A stretch of 64,000 nucleotides of DNA from Haemaphysalis longicornis (GCA_013339765.2 CM023456.1:88610797-88674796), one strand, 5' to 3'. Shown: positions 1 through 12,476, counted from the stretch's first letter. Numbers and translations: made by a program. The notes: generated from the sequence alone by a model not told the origin.

Positions 1-1590
1 ATGAGTTGACGCCTGTTTGCTTGTAGGAGGTCGCCGAGAACTTTATTTGTTGTATCCGGGTCCAAGCCGTGGATGACTCCTCCGCAATTATCGGGAGGTA
101 GCGTCATGTACGGCGGCATGATCTCGTAGTGTACTCCGCCGATTTGCACACATGTTATCTTGCTTAGCGTGATGGCATGACTGGCGTTGGTCGTTCTTGC
201 GACGACTCAATTTTGGGAAGTCTGTATTTGAATAACGATGGTGCGGTAGAATTCCTGCTGGGGAATCGCACTTGCTGTTGCGAAGCTTTGGAGAACGGTG
301 CGAGGAGCCCAGGCCGCGACGTTAAGGCAAAGAGCGGGGTCCATAAACTACGGTGTAATTGTCTTTCGGCAATCTCGGTTGCGGTGCACGGCGGGTGTTG
401 GCGCCCGTGGTAGGTGAAGCTTTTGGCTCACCGCGTGACGGCGGTAAAGCTGACGTGGCGTTGCCCTATGTCTCCGAATGCGCTTTTTTGAGGCGTGAGT
501 AAATGATATCCTTCCAGGGATTTTTCGGTGGGATGGTGTGGCCACTCAGTTGGTCGAATTTCATGGCCTCTTGGCGCTGGGAGTGGGGCGCTGGGAGTGG
601 GAGCTCTGCGCCCGCCCGCATGGCCGGATGCAGCAATATGGAACAACTTTGGCGCCGTAGGCTTAGCAGAAGCGTCGCCGCCGCGGAAGTTCAAAGTCAG
701 GAAGAGAGCCCCCCCGACGGCACTCGCGGTACTCCAGCGTGCTGGATAACGTTAGAAGCAGGATTGTGAAGCCGTTCCCTTGCCAGTGAGGATAGTCCGC
801 CGATTTGGAGGTGCAGAACGGGAACCCACACAAAACGTGACCGTCTGTGTCGGCCCCCTGGCGGCGCAAAAAGCTGTTTAACAAATCGTATTTTTTCCGT
901 CCGCAGTTAAAACTGCAAGAAAACTTCCCAGTGCACGTGAGCGGTCGCACATGACTGCGTCCCTCGCGCCGCCCTCCCGGCAGATAAGAAAAACAAAAAG
1001 ACCGAGGGCGGGAGGGGGGTCAAGTCTTGGGTGCCCCCCGCGTGCTCAGAGCGTCCCTTTCAGCTTCCTTTCGGGGGGAAGAGCTAGCAAAGCGTAGACG
1101 AGAGCAGACCGCGCGTCCCCCTCGGCCGCTGGCTCTTTTTTCTTGGGCTGCGGCACTCGCTGGCTGCTGCTGGTTAGCAGCAGCAGACGGAGAGGGGAGC
1201 GTCGGCGGCCCTTACCGTTGTCAGATGGAGGGGGGGGGGGGGTTGCACATAGGTGCTTGCCCCAGAGCTTACAAACTCATCCATCCATCATCATCATCAT
1301 CCAGTCGGCGGCCCTTTTCCGAGAAAGACCGGAGATGCCGAGCGGAACGCGTTCCGCTCCCCGCTAGCAGACGACGCTCGCTTTCCTAGCGCAACTCGCA
1401 ACCGCAGCGCCGCGGTGGCGAGAGTCGCGGCCGGCCGCCTTCTCTCCACGGCCGCGGCGGGGAGATACGGAACTGAAACTAAAGCGTGGCAAACTGTTCG
1501 CATGGCGACGCAGTGAAACATCCCCCTCGCGAGGGGCACGATCAAATGCAGAGCATTTCCGGGGGCGCACGACGTTAAGTAGTTTGCGTT
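1..1590. other. Unassigned, partly GC-rich sequence
   Basis: No protein family could be recognised here. From about 940 to 1570 the sequence is clearly GC- and CpG-rich, with a run of G near 1231-1242 and a short ATC-type microsatellite near 1283-1302. The overlapping open frames on both strands are what GC-rich DNA gives by chance. It could hold an untranslated exon or a promoter, but nothing in the sequence proves that. Confidence 0.5.
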
Positions 1591-1617
1591 ACGTTAATGT
1601 TGTTGCACTTGTGGCAA

Positions 1618-1645
1618 CTGCTGACGAGAGAGCGCTCGTCAGCAG
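1618..1645. repeat. Perfect 11-bp-arm hairpin
   Basis: The 11-base arm ctgctgacgag at 1618-1628 is followed, after a 6-base loop, by its exact reverse complement at 1635-1645. It lies inside a stretch that also carries a motif repeated near 7.4 kb, so it is probably part of a dispersed repeat rather than an independent signal. Confidence 0.8.
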
Positions 1646-1807
1646 TAAAATTGGCAGCCTCGGCGCACGTTGAGTCCGAGAGAGGGGAGAGAGTGTCCTT
1701 GAAACGTGCCTGGGCGCGCTATCGAATGTTGATCGCGCCGATTGCGAAACGTCTGAGCCGGGCATGTCGAGGTGAGCGATGCGGACAACTACGGACGCCA
1801 AGAACGG

Positions 1808-1843
1808 GTGACATCGTGAGTTAAAGAAATGTTCTGCATTTAA
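1808..1843 (+). repeat. Dispersed repeat segment, copy also at 7377-7414
   Basis: About 36 bases beginning with gtgacatcgtgag and ending in tctgcattt are shared, with a few changes, between this site and 7377-7414 in the same orientation. In both places an ACGCC-rich stretch lies just upstream. The matched block is too short to give the family a name. Confidence 0.7.
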
Positions 1844-2154
1844 AAAAAGCCAAACGCTTGTGCGTGCGCTCCACGCGGCGACCCCCAGCGTCCCCGGCGC
1901 ACGTTTATCAAGCCAAGCATACACACCTAATGAGATTGGTCGAGATTGGCAAACAGCACTCTGGCGTAGCCCCTCTAGTGGAACTACAAACAGTGGACCT
2001 ACCAAAAGCCGGCTGGTTCGAGTTAGGCAAGGCGTTGGCACTAAAATCGAATGTCAGCGGCTTCAGAATGGTCGTGCTGTATTTTCCACTTCACGCTACT
2101 CATGAGAAAGTCAAGGGATTCAAGAGATTCACACTCATAGATGTATGAAAGTAA

Positions 2155-2390
2155 TGTAGACCCGTTATGGTAATGGGGGACTTCCATATGAACACCAAGC
2201 AGGAGACGTGGCTGGATGACTACATCATGGATATAGTTTGTATGAGTTTCCTTGACAAGTGTGGGGTGATCTATCTACTACGGTTCGTGGAACTTGCTTC
2301 TATCAGGTCATTGCAAACTTCGGCCCTTCTCAAATAGATCAACGGTGTCAGCTACTGCCCGTCTACCATCGCGATCGCAAGGCGCAACTA
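2155..2390 (+). pseudogene. Relic of an EEP-type (APE-like) endonuclease domain of a mobile element
   Basis: Reading from 2167 gives VMGDFHMNTKQETWLDDY, which matches the GDFNxD core of exonuclease-endonuclease-phosphatase nucleases, with Asn replaced by His. In a shifted frame near 2282 comes TVRGTCFYQVIANFGPSQ, resembling the conserved TTRG-T-C-ID segment, and then YHRDRKAQ, a decayed form of the SDHKA block that normally holds the catalytic His. The frame must shift at least twice and the catalytic residues are altered, so this is dead. The related fragment at 39.4-39.8 kb on the opposite strand has the same motif order. In arthropods this domain type occurs in LINEs and, fused downstream of a Pif1-type helicase, in Helentron-like elements. 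Which of these it came from is inference. Confidence 0.6.
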
Positions 2391-2973
2391 CTGAACATGA
2401 CAAGAACGCGTACGTGTAATGGTACACATCGCGACTAGTTACGTGCGACATATACACACCACCACCACAAGCACAGGCAATGAAAATGGTCACCAATGGA
2501 GTGAAAGTGTTAGATGATGTCTTCGATCGAAATGAAGAGTACTCACCTTAACTTGATGTTGAGTATAAACGCACATCTAACTCAACGGTGTCAGTGGGTT
2601 AAAAAGTGGTAATGTTTACATAACGTTCAATGTCCAATGATTATAACTTAAGCGTTACTGTGACCTTTCCTATCGCAACAAATAAGAAGTAAAGGTCGTC
2701 ACGGAAGCAAAGACGAAGCAAGTCGGCTGCAATAGTGGACTTCAACCTTCGTGATGGCAGTGAAAGTTGCATACAGCTGCGCTTTTTAAAGTTTCACGCG
2801 TTAGTGTGAGCTTCCTGCATTTTCATTCTTCCGTGGCCAAAACCATGACATATGCTTCCACAGAACTCAATGTCGTATTACGTGGATAGGTGAGGGCGTT
2901 TTTTTCTATGTGTACAAATGCAAGACTCTTAGTGGTATTTTGTTCACCCAATGGAAATGAATTTCTGAATGAA
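2391..2973. other. Unassigned AT-rich stretch
   Basis: I see no gene, RNA or repeat that I can name. A short CAC-rich run near 2455-2475 is the only simple-sequence feature. Confidence 0.4.
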
Positions 2974-3010
2974 ATGATGAATGAATGAATGAATGAATGA
3001 ATGAATGAAT
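2974..3010 (+). repeat. (ATGA)n microsatellite
   Basis: About nine near-perfect copies of the tetranucleotide atga/gaat run head to tail. Tick SINE and LINE copies often end in such tetranucleotides, but no element body is recognisable immediately upstream. Confidence 0.9.
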
Positions 3011-6000
3011 GCTTGGCTGGCGGGAGTCACGCATTGCCGTGCTGAGATGATAGCAGCTAACAAACATGTTGTGAGGCAAACGCACATTTTTGTTCGGGCA
3101 CGTACTGCTGTGCGAAAAACTCGTGACGCCTTAGCGGCAAAACATCAAGAGCTCACAGTAAATTACCAATTCCTGTTTGTTTTTCTTTTTATACCTACAC
3201 ATCCATATTGCAGCCTGCAAAGAAGCTAATGGTAATCCCACTGACCCGTTTTTAATGCTGGGAAATATGACGAAAATGGGTTCCCCACCAAAACGTCATC
3301 AATCATATCGTGGAAAGCAAGGACAGAGCAAAAATGAGATACGTTACATTGTTTTATGTGGTTTCTTTCTGCCTTCAAATCTCCCGCTCTATTATTTTTT
3401 CTCGGACCCTTCTTATAAGCGGACGGATATTGAGGTTGCCCGGACGACAAAGATACAGTCCGTATAAAAACAGACTACCACGAGTGTGGCTGCAGACACA
3501 GGAAAGAACTCAAGTGTGCAAATTAAGGTGCGGAGTGAAAATAACGTTCCCCACTTTCTACCTTTCCATTGATTAAACAATTACGGTTCGATAAAGGGGT
3601 CGCTTGCGGAAGCATCGCTGGTCGGTGCGGCTATATTTGGTTTCCCACATGGGCTTGTCCTCAATGAGTTTAACAGCGGCCTACGCCATGGCTAGTGCAA
3701 CTCGGCTTCGACGTGGGCTCGTATGTCACTTCTAAGCTTCCACGATAATATGTGAATTGAAAGCTGTTTGTTTCTAAATTTGAAAATGCCTAAAATGGCA
3801 TGTAATTTCGAATACAGGTTTGCTACCAGTGTGCCAGATGTGCACTGCGGGCAGCACTGCGCTGAATGTTTGAACGCGGGCATATGAACGAAGTTTTCAA
3901 AATTGCTTTCCCATTACACATCGCAACAAAGAGGACGAGAATTTGGTACAAATCGGTGTCTGCGTAGTGAGTGTGTAAAACGCATTGAAATTCAAAGCAC
4001 AAGAATGTCCAGCATGGCGATGCATGTGTGTCAGAGCACCAAGCCAAAGAAAACAATAAGGAATCGACAAATATAGTGATGCTCTGTTGTTGAGGCTTTT
4101 GTTCTATTGAGGCCTTCTATTGAGGTCACTATGAACCAACTAGCCCAACTTGCCATCCTTCTGCAGTACTACCGTATTGCTACTGCACAAAGCGTTGGAG
4201 CTTTTGAAGTCACCCTTACGAGAAAAAAGGAGAGTTTCACTGGATTACATTGCAGCACCTGTAAACTTCAGTCGCGGTTCAGCCTACTTCCTTGTGCAAG
4301 GTGATCTGGATTTCAGAGTGCCTGCAAGATGGGCGCTCTTAGCAGCTGACTCATGGATTAAAACAGCGACGAGTGGATGGGTGTGAACCACTTGCTAGAA
4401 CGCATTAACACCAGCGTGACTCCTGCTATGCAAAAATTGGCAGCGCGCAGAAAACAAGGGTATATGGCATTCCTCATAAGCCAATACCGTTGCACGTCAC
4501 AACACAGCATTCAGCAGTCGACGTTATGTTGATACATTTTGGGGAAGAAAATGGAGTTATTTGGAGCACTGCACGTCGCTAGAGACTACTATCTATGGGG
4601 CATCATATTTTCACCTTTGAAAACGACATCTTTGGCCTGCAATAGAACCAAAATGGCGGCGAATGCGGCCTGCAAGGGCTGTGTTGCAACATCATTTCTT
4701 GCAGCCTCATACAGCCCGTGCAGCAGACGTCACAATACCAGCCCTCTCAGTGTCATCCGCGTAGGCCATACTAGTGTTGCGGAGTTACCATTCCGAAATT
4801 GGAATAACTCCGAATTTATTCACCCTTTTCGAGAAAGGGAATAGAATAGGAATGGAATGGCGACAATACTTTGAGGTATGAAATGAGACTGAAACTTGGC
4901 GCGTTTTGCACGGAATAGGAATGAAGGAACAAGATTTTTTCATGATCTGTGTATATTTTAAGCTGGAAGCTACAGCCAAGCTGGCTCTTCAACCAGCAGA
5001 GTTTGTGCGGATCTTAGCTGCGATAACTTCACCTTTGTATGAAGGAGTTTTAGCACTATGAGAAAGCCCTCAGGTTGGAGGGAGTTTCCTGAAGGCGTTG
5101 ACGACAGAGAATCTTGCTTGTTTGGGTAGTTTTGTGTCCCGTGGGGGTCGGCCTGAAGAAACTATAGGAGGATGCGAGAGAAACTCCCGCGAATCAACCC
5201 CCGCTATCTGGTTACCTGCAACCCCCTCTGTGTGCGCGCCGGTGTCTAAACCAAACGAATGTATAAAAACCTTGCGCTAGAGTTTTCTTCAAAACCGTTA
5301 GCTGAGGGATCGATCGCGGCATGCATTTAATACAGAAATGCATGAACCTCACAGACACTCATGAAAAAATATTCCAACTGGTGGGCGGGTAACGACAGCG
5401 GGCTTAAAATATGTCCTGTATTGAACAGGTAGCATTAATAGCAAGTCAATCAACAAGTGGAATGAGTTTAATGTGTGGCGATTTTCGTACGGTGAATGCC
5501 AATCTACATTGTTTTCTGACGCTATCCCACTGATCGTCGCGCTGGAACAACAGCTGTTCTGCTCAGTGCTCTGCAAAACTAAACATTACTAGTGCGTGTG
5601 GGTACAAACAAGGTATGGAGGACATGCCTGTGAGTTAGCTACAGCAGATTAGTTGGCCCTGGTGAGTTGGTACGCGAAGCGCATACTGGGGACAGGCTGT
5701 GCAAGAAAAAAACAAGTAAACGGCAGCAATTTTTTTCTGTAGCCTGGTGGAACAGCAAGCGCTTACAACAGCTGATTCTGCAAATGTAGTAACGGGGATC
5801 CGGATGTAGTGCATGTTGTTTTGTTGATGACGAGATTAAGGTCTAACTTGCGGCGAGGAAGCGAGGCAGGTTGGCCTCAGACAAAGGACAAAGTATATTG
5901 CGGGAGAAATTACAAGATAACCAAACCAAACAACAAATTACATACAAGAAAATAAAATCAATCTACTCTAGTAAGAGCAGTTTTATGAAAAAAAAGCCCC

Positions 6001-6496
6001 AGTCACAAAAGTTGGTGCTCACGTGCTAGTTCTATCTCTGCGGTGCCCGAGTGGTGCGCCGGCGCAGGGCGCTGCTCGGTATCGTTGCTATGAAGGGGAC
6101 GGGATGCGCTGGTTCCTTGGAAAACTTCAGCAGTGGCCAACGCACGCTGCAATTTGAAGTGACTCGAAGAGACCCGAAGTAGCTCGGTGCGATGGTCTCC
6201 TGGGCGTTCACACCCAGCCGTAGAGCTTCCAGTATGAAGGTGAGGCTCAGTAGCGGAGTTCCCTGGACGTTCTCGCACAGACGCTAGCTCCCCGAACACA
6301 CCACTTCCACCTGCCTCGAGCACTTGCCACGTCCGTATTCTGTGCTTACTCTTCTTCCCTCCTCTTCACCACGCAATCTCCCCGACCACCGCAAGCGCAC
6401 TTCGTTTGCCTTGCTTATATGCCCCGACTTCTGTCCCGTGAGAAGAGCCTGCTCACACTGGAATACTGTGCCTTTGAGAATTAGAAGTATGGTTTT
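3011..6496. other. Unassigned intergenic sequence
   Basis: No convincing gene was found in these 3.5 kb. Open frames are short and lack recognisable motifs. At 4785-4930 there is a purine-rich stretch with repeated ggaata words (ggaataactc, gggaatag, aggaatgg); a similar style recurs at 7930-8060, suggesting a degenerate repeat. At 6003-6450 the sequence becomes GC-rich and carries a 106-codon open frame on the minus strand (6003-6323) that I do not recognise and would not call a gene. Confidence 0.4.
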
Positions 6497-6845
6497 TTAA
6501 AGACGATTGTCTTTCTTAGGCTACTTAAACCAAGAAATTTTGGTATGTCTGTCTGTCTGTCGGTCTGTGACTCTATTCAGCCACCCGACCAAAGTAAAAT
6601 GATATTGCGCAATAGTCTATATACTGCACAGCCAAATGTAAACGTCTAAGCCCGGTTTATTGTTCATACATGTCAACTTTGATTAACAAGAACAAGACAT
6701 TACGCAAATATAGGACAGGAAACTAGTACACAAGGACAAGGAATATTTACAGTGTTACCTTATTAAAATTCATGGATGCTTGGTTTTTCGATAGCAAATG
6801 GTATTTCACATCTACTGAGAAAACCGCCGCCTCCTGGCGGCATAT
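6497..6845 (+). repeat. Dispersed ~350-bp repeat, copy 1
   Basis: It begins at a short palindrome aaagacgattgtcttt, runs through tctttcttaggct, a (gtct)n microsatellite and the phrase tattgcgcaatagtctatat, and ends near a 'catggatgcttg' segment and a CCGCC-rich block. The same order of blocks is found at 40926-41280 on the same strand and at 28378-28757 on the opposite strand. Copies 1 and 3 are the closer pair. There is no coding capacity, so this looks like a non-autonomous interspersed repeat of unknown class. Confidence 0.8.
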
Positions 6846-6936
6846 GAAAAAGGCCATCTCCCCGCGAGGGAAACTCGAGTAATGCGTCGCATAGGGGGTG
6901 GGTGGATTGCGTTAACGTTTAGTGTTTTGGGAGTTG

Positions 6937-7205
6937 GTAGTGAATGCGTTGTATCAGCAGCTTCTGACGTAGTTGAATGAGTCAGTATAAGGCGCGTTCG
7001 TGGCCTTCATTCTGTGTCGGTTTTGTGGCGCAGTGGGAAGAGCACCATGCACCTCGCGTTCCGCCCACAGGTAGTGAATGCGTTGTATCAGCAGCTTCTT
7101 GACGTAGTTTGAATGAGTCAAGGATTAAGGCGCGTTCGTAGCCTTCCATTGTGTGTCGTTGTGGCGCAGTGGTAGAGCACCATGTACCTTGCGTTCCGCC
7201 CGCAG
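6937..7205 (+). repeat. Tandem duplication of a 134-bp unit with a tRNA-like promoter
   Basis: The unit starting gtagtgaatgcgttgtatcag at 6937 begins again at 7071 with only scattered changes. Each unit ends in a tRNA-like segment: tggcgcagtggtagagc is a good A-box-like block, and in the second copy a degenerate B-box-like gcatcgaaacc follows at about 7213. A third, antisense copy of the same family lies at 12785-12945. This is best read as a tRNA-derived SINE family that was locally duplicated. Confidence 0.75.
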
Positions 7206-7376
7206 GATCGTGGCATCGAAACCAGGCGCCGGTAAGTTTATTTTTTATATAGTGTAGGGGAAGGGGTGTGGACCTGTTGTTGAGAGCGAGGAGGTAGCGT
7301 GATGCGGGAGAGAGGAGTGGGGAGAGGGCGCACTGGAACGGCTGTTGCGGACGCCGAGGCACGCCGACAACGCCGA

Positions 7377-7510
7377 GTGACATCGTGAGTCAAAGAAATG
7401 CTCTGCATTTGAAATCACGCGGCAACAGCAACAAAAGGTTCCACTAGCTAGGTTCCACGTTCTGCTTGGAACGCACGTGGGGTACGGCCACGCGGTTCTA
7501 TAAACCTTGT
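7377..7510 (-). repeat. Dispersed repeat, inverted relative to 28283-28372
   Basis: The block running from the repeated gtgacatcgtgag motif through ggttccact, ggttccacgttctgctt and acgcacgtgggg to cggttctata is found as its reverse complement at 28283-28372 with about 80% identity by eye. The left part (7377-7414) is also shared with 1808-1843. There is no open frame. The strand given is arbitrary. Confidence 0.7.
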
Positions 7511-8356
7511 AGTCGGCCGCCTCCATTCACTCGCGTCTCCGCCGTACTGCAGTTCTGGCATCGAGGAACCTGGCCTATGGCAGTAGAACGCGGTAAATTC
7601 AAATCACCTTGCGCAAACTTTATGTGTGTTTACCTTAGGATGAGCGCGACGGTACAGGAACAGCATGAGAGGTGAGCGGGAAAGCAAAGGAGGGCATTTT
7701 CTTGGCAAATGTGTACAAAGACCCTCGTCTTTTGACGACATTTTCAATAAAAGGAGGAGATACGCGGCCAATTTTTTTGCACAAGATGTTACCCAGCTGC
7801 TAACATTTCTGGTTATTGGCCACGCGTTAGCATCATTTTTTCCTTCTCAACGCGTCTGAAAACGTCATTTTTAGGTTGCAGTCATACGTAACCGGATGCA
7901 GCTACCAGAAGGTACTTTTTTACGTTGAGGAATTCTAGGAATGGAAATAGGCTTCACGATCTATAAAGGAGCGGAAAGGCGAAAATTTTGGAATTCCGCG
8001 GTTTCGAGAGAAATTAAATTCTGGAAAATTTTAATTACTCGGAATAGAATGCAATTAATTGCAGCTGGCCATGCCGCAGCACTACGCCCGACTGGAGAAA
8101 TAATCCCACGAGTCCCTTTCATGTACTTGGGCCGCTCATAGAAGTTTTGAGCTGCTGAGTCTCGCCCCGGTAAGGAAGAGATGAGAGCGGTAAACAGCGC
8201 GACCAGGGGTCACACGTACATAGTCTACCCTTTCCCCTAGGTTTGCACTCACTCTCATACTGACACTTCGGGGACACGGCAACACAAAACACAGAACTTG
8301 GACTTATGTGTTCCCACAACCGTGACCAGGACCCTTGTATTTACTGTTTTCTTCAT
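7511..8356. other. Unassigned sequence
   Basis: I see no gene or named repeat. A run of ggaat/aattcc words at 7930-8060 resembles the stretch near 4.8 kb. Confidence 0.4.
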
Positions 8357-8690
8357 ATTTTTTGGTTTTATAGTCCACGCTTTTGGTGTTCGCGTGTCTA
8401 ACATTTTTTTGTTGGTCTACACTTACAGCTAATAGCTTGTACATTAGTTCTAACTGGCTGGTGTGCTCACTGTTGTCTGTATGCCTTTTTTCCTACGTTT
8501 TAGTTCATTTGCTTGCGTTTATAGATCACCGCTTTCGTGGTTTACAGTCCACTGTTTGGTTGTACGCTTGTTTATTGAACACTGTTTTTCATGGTTTATG
8601 GCTCACTGTTTTGCTGTTCGCCTACGTGCTTATAGTTCACCGTTTTCGCGGTTTCAGGTGCACTGTCTTGTTGTCCACACGCCCCCCACA
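8357..8690 (+). repeat. Degenerate ~60-bp tandem repeat
   Basis: The phrase 'agttcaccgttttcgtggtttacagt' recurs in diverged form near 8368, 8525, 8583 and 8638, each followed by 'cactgttt.gttgt.cgc'. The spacing between the better copies is 55-60 bases. The T-rich translation gives hydrophobic open frames (8383-8736 and 8463-8747); these are by-products of the repeat and not membrane proteins. Confidence 0.5.
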
Positions 8691-11600
8691 CACAGACTAT
8701 CGTTTGTCTATTTCATTTTCCACCTACAGCCACTAGTTTTGTTCTGACCCGTGTTTTAACAGATCACTGTTTGCTTTCATTGTCTGCCCTGTTTGATTGC
8801 CCGTTCTCAGCTCTTCGGTATGCTCACTTGCCTCCATTTGCCCGTAATTTTCTTTTGTGTTCGCAGGCTTCACACCTAGAGCCGGTCGTTTGTTTAGTAT
8901 TTACCCGCGCGGGGTTTTCGCACCCCGCTCAATTAGCACATCCGGTTCTTAAAGCAGCCCGCACTCCGTCAAAAGAGCCTGCTGCGCAACATCGGACTAG
9001 TCTACTAGTCCTCTGTACCCTGCTTCCTTCTTCTCTCTCAGCTCCTTAGCCTTTGCCACTGTCACCCACCCTCCTTTACTCCTCGTCACCCACACTCTCT
9101 GTACCCCCCCCCCCCCAAACCCCTTCCCTCCTCTTTCTCGCTCGGCCGGTTGAGGTGTCGGCGGCACATGGCCACGCCGACAGTTACCGGCCACTTTCTC
9201 CCAATCCCGACCCCACCTAAAAATTTCTTTCTTCTATCTGTCTACGATGTATAGGGAGGGCCCACCAACTTGAAAAGTGGTTGTTCATTCGCCCAATAAC
9301 CGCAGACATGTAGGCGCCGACCCGCACCGCAGCAGCTGCAGTGAATACGATTCAAGCGTCCACGAGCGTTCCGTGGCAGACCGGCTCTCCGAAAGACGAC
9401 ATATTCTGGAATTCCGTCGTGAGAAGTTCCACAACACTTGTGGCCACGGTGACTCCTGGGCCCCTCGCTTGCTGAGAACACATGCCTTCACGGCGTGTTT
9501 CGTTTCTTTTGTTTCGACCACTGCGGTGGGGGCTAAACTTGTAGCGAGGTGCGGGGAAGCGTTTCACCCCGCCTTTGGTTTGCCCCAAGTGCCGAAACTG
9601 ACCAACAACATCTGCAGCGATGCACATATTGTGCAAGACGTCGGTAAATTGCTTGTGTGAGACGTTTCGCAACGGACTCGACTGTGTTGATTTGCGCCGA
9701 GAGGTGAGCCTCCGGCAGCGCGCGTACAAAAATGCAGATATAGCGCGTAACTGTATGACGGGTGATCGCTATCACAGGAATAGTCTGTTACCCGCATTTT
9801 AAATAACGTATTGTGCCTTCATCGCTTAGTTCCTGTTTTACAACTTAATCTCGGGGTCGTAAACCTACGGTCCGCTACTCCATCCCCATCACCGCTAAGT
9901 AACAGGAGAGGAGTTTTCTCAATCAACTGGTGAGAGGAACCTCCGTTCTAAAGGGGAAGTACGCCACTTGGTGCTGCAGGGGTTGCGCTTACGCCAAAAA
10001 TTATTTTCAAAAGATTTCGCTCACTTTGTATAAGCGATGAAAAACTTGATTTAATCGTCATTTTGCTCATTTAGAGAAGTAATGCCTCTTATATGCCACC
10101 CTATCAGAACAATTGTTTTTTTTTCGATGTCCAAGGTATATTTCAAAAAGTTTAGTTTTAAAATAAAAACAACAGTCCTCATACACACGTGTAGGAAGTT
10201 TGTTAAGGATATTTCCAACTATCCGTGATGTATGCGTAGTGAAGGCGTGCGATTAAGGTATGTCTCTTTTTAAAGTGCGCAGCACTTTGGCGGCCGCTAC
10301 TGTGTTTGGCGGCGGTGACGGTGATGGCGTTTTAACCGATCGACGAAGGCAGAAAGAAAACGGGAGGAAAGTTGGCGAAAATGTGAGGAGGCAGTATGCT
10401 TAGCCCGCACAAAATGCTCGTCAGAGCGGCTGGCTCGTCGGAGCGGCTGGCAGGGACACGAGACACCGCCCGCGCTGCGATGGCGTCATCTCCCTCACTG
10501 CCTCCCCTCACACTTTCGCCATGCGTCGCCGCCGGGAGCGCCCTCCCCCTCATACCTACCCCAGCAGCTCGTCCTCCGTTCATGGCTCATCCGAACCATG
10601 TGACATTTGCGCGGGAGGTTCGAACAGTAATCGTCAGTATTTTTTTCGTTCTTTATTAAAACTTTCAGTTTCCGAAGTAACGGAAAATTAGGCACCAGGA
10701 AGAAAAGATGCCACAAAGTTGAACTAGGCGAACTAGGGCGCTGCTTGTGTCCTTTCGCAGAATAATTCTTATGTGGGCAAACAAACTTCTTCCCGATGAG
10801 TTTCGTCGAAGTACATGTAGTGCGTTCTCCTCTTGTTTCACTTTCCATTGCTTTCTCTAGTGTCGCGGCTACCATATACATAAAATTCTGAATTCCGTGC
10901 AGCTTACGTCAGACGCACCTCTCTGGATAACCTAATAACTGCATATGGTCAGTTTGCACCGGTATTTTCTCTGGTTTTTTCGGCGCAGGCAGGCGTCAGA
11001 ATCAAGAGACGCCGCAATCCGCGTTCTCGCGAAACATCATTTCATATTTCAGTCGTGTTCGTACCTAAAAGTACCGAAAAAAAGTTACCACTGCTCCAAC
11101 ATCCTCAGTTCTCGCACCGCGGCGTATCCGTCAGAGATCTGCCGAAGCAAGAATCCGGTGCCGAGCGAAACCGGCGGCGGCAACTTTATGAATTTGAATG
11201 TAGGCGAGTGGGGCAACAGAGCTGAATTTGTTGTTGTGTCCAGCTTCGAAACTTTGTCGCCTCTCTCAGCGCTAGACGTATACTTTCTCGCGCGATCATT
11301 GCGGACCCGGATGGGTACTCTGGCCATTAGAAATTCACGGCAAGAACACGATAGTCGACGTACGGGCAACTATCTCCACACGTTTTCTTCGTATTTTTTT
11401 AGAGGAAGTGTACACCACTGCCGAGTAGCTAAATCGGCTCCAACTGGCACAAATCTTGCCAGGAGAGAAAGGACACTTTCACTTGCGTGTAAGCCCTCTT
11501 CGCATCAGTTGTCCCAAGTAATTCTCAATATCTAGTATCGGCCACTACGCGTCTTATACCGCGTCTGTGCTTAATGCGCCGGAAACCCTCTATGGTAATA

Positions 11601-12476
11601 TTTTCTGGCCTACCACCGCTTCTGACTGCTTCATTCATAACGCGCGACGACGTCTGCATCAAATATGTGACTTCTGCATAACTGAGAGACAAAAAAAACA
11701 GCCTTGAGCTGGTTTTGCATACTGCTAGGTATTGTACGGCGTATTTTATTGTTCAGCACCACAGTATATTAAAACAGCAGCAACAATGGTCACGCAGGTA
11801 CTCGTGCTGACAGGCACAATTTTTATTCATAGAGCAATGTTGAACTATTCAGCGATACTTTCAGAGCCTTTCTACCTTATCAGCGAAGCTGGCTGTCTGG
11901 TTGGAGTTGCTATATTGTGGCTTAGCTATATTGGAAATGACATCTGCCTGACGTGCACATAACGGACTAAGGACATGCACGATTGTTGGGTAGTGACAAC
12001 GGATGTTTATTGTAGCGTGACTAGGCCAATGAGAGGGCAGGTTCTAATTAGTGTGCAGCCCGGGAGGCCGCCGAGGAGAGATCTGCATTGCGCAATGGCA
12101 GGGAGGGAAAGGCGCCGTGCGTGACGAGCAGTATACTTGACTCACGAAAGCGTGGAGAGTAGTATAAAGCAGCGTTGTAAGCGCACTCCCTCCGTAGATG
12201 GCCATGCTTCACTGCGGAATAAACCACCTGGAAAAGCCAGCTCACAAAGACCAAGCTTACGCCAATTTTCTTAAGGGTGGCTTCACCTCTTAAATATCTC
12301 CTTCTTATGAAGACATTTTTCCAGGGTACACATAAGACATCAATAATTGGACGCCCTAAGGTCTATGCCTTATTTTTTGGGACGAAGCTCCTTTTGCTCA
12401 GGCCCTGTCCCGTCCCTCGTAGCGCCGTGTACATACTGATGACGATTATTGTGACAGGCTGCCCCTAGGGATTCGC
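8691..12476. other. Unassigned intergenic sequence
   Basis: No gene is supported. Points of note: poly-C at about 9104-9116; a GC-rich block at 10390-10620; a 196-codon open frame at 10945-11535 (+) with an overlapping minus frame and no family resemblance; and a stretch at 12140-12225 where tataaag is followed about 55 bases later by aataaac. The last spacing is that of a promoter and poly(A) signal in a short LTR, but no LTR ends or partner were found. Confidence 0.4.

Noticed and set aside
52..1590. CpG-island promoter
   Set aside because: GC-rich, but with no start site, conserved element or gene downstream to support it.
10945..11535. A 196-codon frame
   Set aside because: No recognisable domain, an overlapping 94-codon frame on the other strand, and no clear promoter or splice context.
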